Part shown: positions 61,301 through 64,000 of the stretch, in pieces
Layout: every line of letters begins with the position of its first letter
Numbering within the stretch: the first letter of the stretch is position 1
Assembly: GCA_947846985.1 (NCBI GenBank)
Contig: CANTUZ010000001.1
Location: forward strand, 68,899,521-68,963,520
From: Fratercula arctica
Taxonomy: Eukaryota > Chordata > Aves > Charadriiformes > Alcidae
Direction of reading: 5' to 3'
DNA length: 64,000 nt
Program-made: the position numbers and the translations under genes
Notes under the pieces: model-generated
What the model was told of the DNA's origin: nothing
The model's input: only the letters and a program-made list of their open reading frames with translations
The model's database searches: none

Positions 61301-64000
61301 GGCTATGTGAGACTTTTCAAGAACACGTGAGAATCTTAAAGTGGAGAATATTAAGATTTTTCTTTGATACACCAAGTGTTGATCCCTTGTTTTGTGTAAA
61401 TTGTCTACAAATATATCACTCACAGAACTGTATGAAATACACCTGAAGCAATATTTTTAGATAGACAACATACTTAAAGCCTTTGGAGGAAGATATCTTC
61501 CAAAAACACTTTGATGGTTCTTATAGAAAATAAGTATTGTTTAGGAGGGAAAAAAATGTCGATGACCAATTCAGAAAGGCATTGCAAGGAGTTAATAAGA
61601 CAATCCTGGAAGGATAAGGTACCAAAACCTTTTTTTGCACATGAAAACAACTAACTCACTTTTTGAGTAATCCAGTGATTTTGACTGCATTCATGTAAAT
61701 CCTGAGGTATTTTACTATATGCACTACAGCACAACGTCTCAGCCCTGTGTTCAGTGGAGACTGACAAATTAGAATGAAAAACACAAATTAGAAGGCAATA
61801 AGCTTTTAAGAGCTCCATTGCTTAGTGGAAGATGCCTTGAGAAGGTTGGGCTTTGAAAAAAGTACAGAAACATCTACCAGCCCTCAGCTGAGCAGAAACC
61901 TACAGTCCTTTCACGAATGAACAGCACCTTTTTTTTAGCATTAATTTCTTTTAACTCAACATTTGAATGAATAGCAGGTATTTCTAGCTAGTGTAAATCT
62001 GTTCCCGCAGTGCACATCAAACACAAATCAGCTTTCGTTTAACCTGGTTTAATCAGGGTTTTCAGATCCCCACTTCACAGTGCCCGGATGACTGCTAAAC
62101 TTGCCGTGAGATCTTGCCAAACATGTACAAAAGAATCAAATTTCTGCTCAGCTTCATGTTCCCAGTGATTCGGTAGGAGTTTGGGAATGTGTTGTAACAG
62201 TGTCCACGACAAAATCAATGTCTCTTCCCATATCGTTAGACAGATGGACAGGCTGGCAGACAGGACTAGCCTAGTTTGGGGGCAGGGACGAAAATAACAC
62301 GATCATATTTCAACTCATTGTTCAAGTTTAATGAGTTCTGCCATAGCTCCAGCACTAGAAGGTTATTGTGAGGGGAAAACAAAGGGAGCCTTCTTTTGTC
62401 TTTCTTCACAAACTATCAGGCCCCATTACTGAAAATTAAGGTTCAATAAAATTCGTATTCAGAGATAATTAGCGGACAGCTTTGTGGTGCGGCGGATAAT
62501 ATGACCAAAGTGCTGGTTCACAGCAGTGTGTGCTGAAGTGTGAAAGAGCCAGTTCTCCGTTGCTGCTTCTGAGGTCATACCCCCTCATCCTGCGTACAAT
62601 GTGGCAGTCAAAATGCAGCATTCTTACCTGCTGTGATAAAAAATACACCAAAGCAAATAAATTATTTCAACCCCCCTCCCCCTCGCAGCTTTTTTTTTTT
62701 TTAAACAAAGACAGATCATTAGTAATAAACTATGACTTCATTAGAATGTCCCACGTAACAGGATTACAGAGGAATGTGTCAATAATTGGCAAAGGTTTGT
62801 CTTTCATTAATTAACACCTTTGTATGAATACAAACTTGTTATCCTCACTTTTTATAGGTGAAATATTACCATTAAAATTAGACCTTCGGTTTTAAAAAAA
62901 AAACCTCAATGGTGTTAATTTGTACAACCGAACATTTTCCAAATATTGTTTAGATTGAAAAAGAAACCAAATTTGAAAACAAGCAGCATTTCAGGAAGAA
63001 TGCTTTTCTCTGCGCTCAGGGAAAGGACAGTTTCAGAGTTCTAGTCTTTCATATACATGTATATAAAATTGTGTACATGCATTCTCCCTATAGAGCAGAA
63101 TATTTAAGGCAGTAACTAATTAAAATATTTGTTCTGGTTTTGTTGCTTAACAAAAATGCACATTAACTACTTTAGCTTTGCTTTTCTCGCCTGTCATCGA
63201 GGAATCAGCTCATAAGCTTAGGGGCAGTCTGTAATATTGGGCCGTTTACCCTGACATACAAATGTCTATGCGCACAAAGAGCAAAGAGCAAATTCTACCT
63301 AAAAAAGGCAGAGTATTTTTCTGAGTTAGAAACACAGCAATTTATTTTTACCAGTTTCAACTGATGGCTTAGAAATGTAACTTTTAGCATTCAGAATGAT
63401 GGTGAATGAGATATTAACGTGTGTAGTGGGATCCTGCATTAAGCTAAATGCTTAGATAAGTGATGCTGTTTTAAGCTGACATGTTTATTTTGATCACTAA
63501 ATGATTTACCAGATGGGTAACATTAGCTGAAGACTGACGCAGGATGTGCAAACGCTTAAAATCTCACCATCCCTGTTGAGTTTGGTAGGGTGATCAAAAT
63601 TTCTAAATTCATCTTCTGTTGTTTGAGGGTCATAATATCTTCTGTTTTGGAAGCTTTGAACCAGAGTCCTATGTGCTCTGGCATAGGCTCATCTCATGGA
63701 ATCAGTCCAAAAAGGTGTTAAATACTTATGTAAAACAAAACTTCAGTAAAATGGCATTTTCCCACCCCTTGACCAGGCTTTGCTGGAAAAGTGGATAGGA
63801 TGATATTTAATGTGAGTTGTTCTCCAGGAGTAACTATATATTCCCATGTACTGATGGGTTTTTTTGTTTTCTTAAACCCCTTTTATTTCACAATTCGCTG
63901 CACAATAAGCGTATTCTCAAAAAAGAGTAGCAAAAGGGAAATGGGAGGCACATTTCCTTTCTGTCTAGTTGAGTAAAAGGCAGTATGTGGGGTTACTTTA
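58331..64000. other. Non-coding, AT-rich
   Basis: No gene or element is recognised. There is an alternating TG/TA microsatellite at 60863-60910 and T/A runs at about 61097-61110 and 62691-62702. Confidence 0.45.
60863..60910 (+). repeat. TG/TA alternating microsatellite
   Basis: A TGTGTGTGTGTATGTGCATG-type sequence passes into ATATATAAAAATATAAATATATATG. It is purely alternating purine-pyrimidine over most of its length. Confidence 0.9.

Noticed and set aside
1..64000. CRISPR arrays, tRNA or rRNA genes, well-known microRNAs
   Set aside because: No regularly spaced direct repeats, no tRNA-like A/B boxes with cloverleaf, and none of the common microRNA seeds I looked for were seen; a covariance-model scan would be needed to exclude less-known RNAs.

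Overview
This window reads as a non-coding stretch of a vertebrate genome, most likely a bird. The main evidence is a CR1 LINE at about 886-1878 that ends in the ATTCTATG tail typical of sauropsid CR1. A second clue is a fragmented endogenous-retrovirus LTR, present twice at 661-2655 and 20590-21006, that I recognise from memory as common in bird genomes. The species cannot be fixed from the sequence. I found no intact protein-coding gene, tRNA, rRNA or CRISPR array. Apart from transposon remnants, the long open frames look like chance, low-complexity or CpG-island artefacts.

Layout: 0-2.7 kb is a nested transposon, with a CR1 inserted into an older LTR. At 5.0-5.5 kb there is a GC-rich but CpG-poor patch. 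At 8.56-8.76 kb there is a 203-base pure-purine two-phase pentanucleotide repeat. At 18.1-18.5 kb there is a broken PIF/Harbinger-type DDE nuclease ORF. At 20.6-21.0 kb there is a truncated second copy of the LTR. At 25.8-27.0 kb there are opposed G and C tracts followed by a strong CpG island with a GT repeat. At 29.7-32.5 kb lies a group of candidate regulatory elements with PBX/MEIS, octamer and homeodomain-type sites. A second, older CR1 with a large internal deletion lies at 44.8-45.2 kb. A small CpG cluster with a TATAAAAG box and a CTCF-like core lies at about 53 kb. The remainder is AT-rich unique-looking DNA with scattered mononucleotide runs, short tandem duplications and a few hairpins.

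The layout fits a gene desert, of the kind that often surrounds developmental regulators: low repeat content, an orphan CpG island and clusters of homeodomain-type motifs. That reading is inference, because conservation cannot be tested here. No new multi-gene system is visible. The most informative items are the Harbinger relic, the nested CR1/LTR, the orphan CpG island with its opposed G/C tracts, and the candidate enhancer block at 31 kb.
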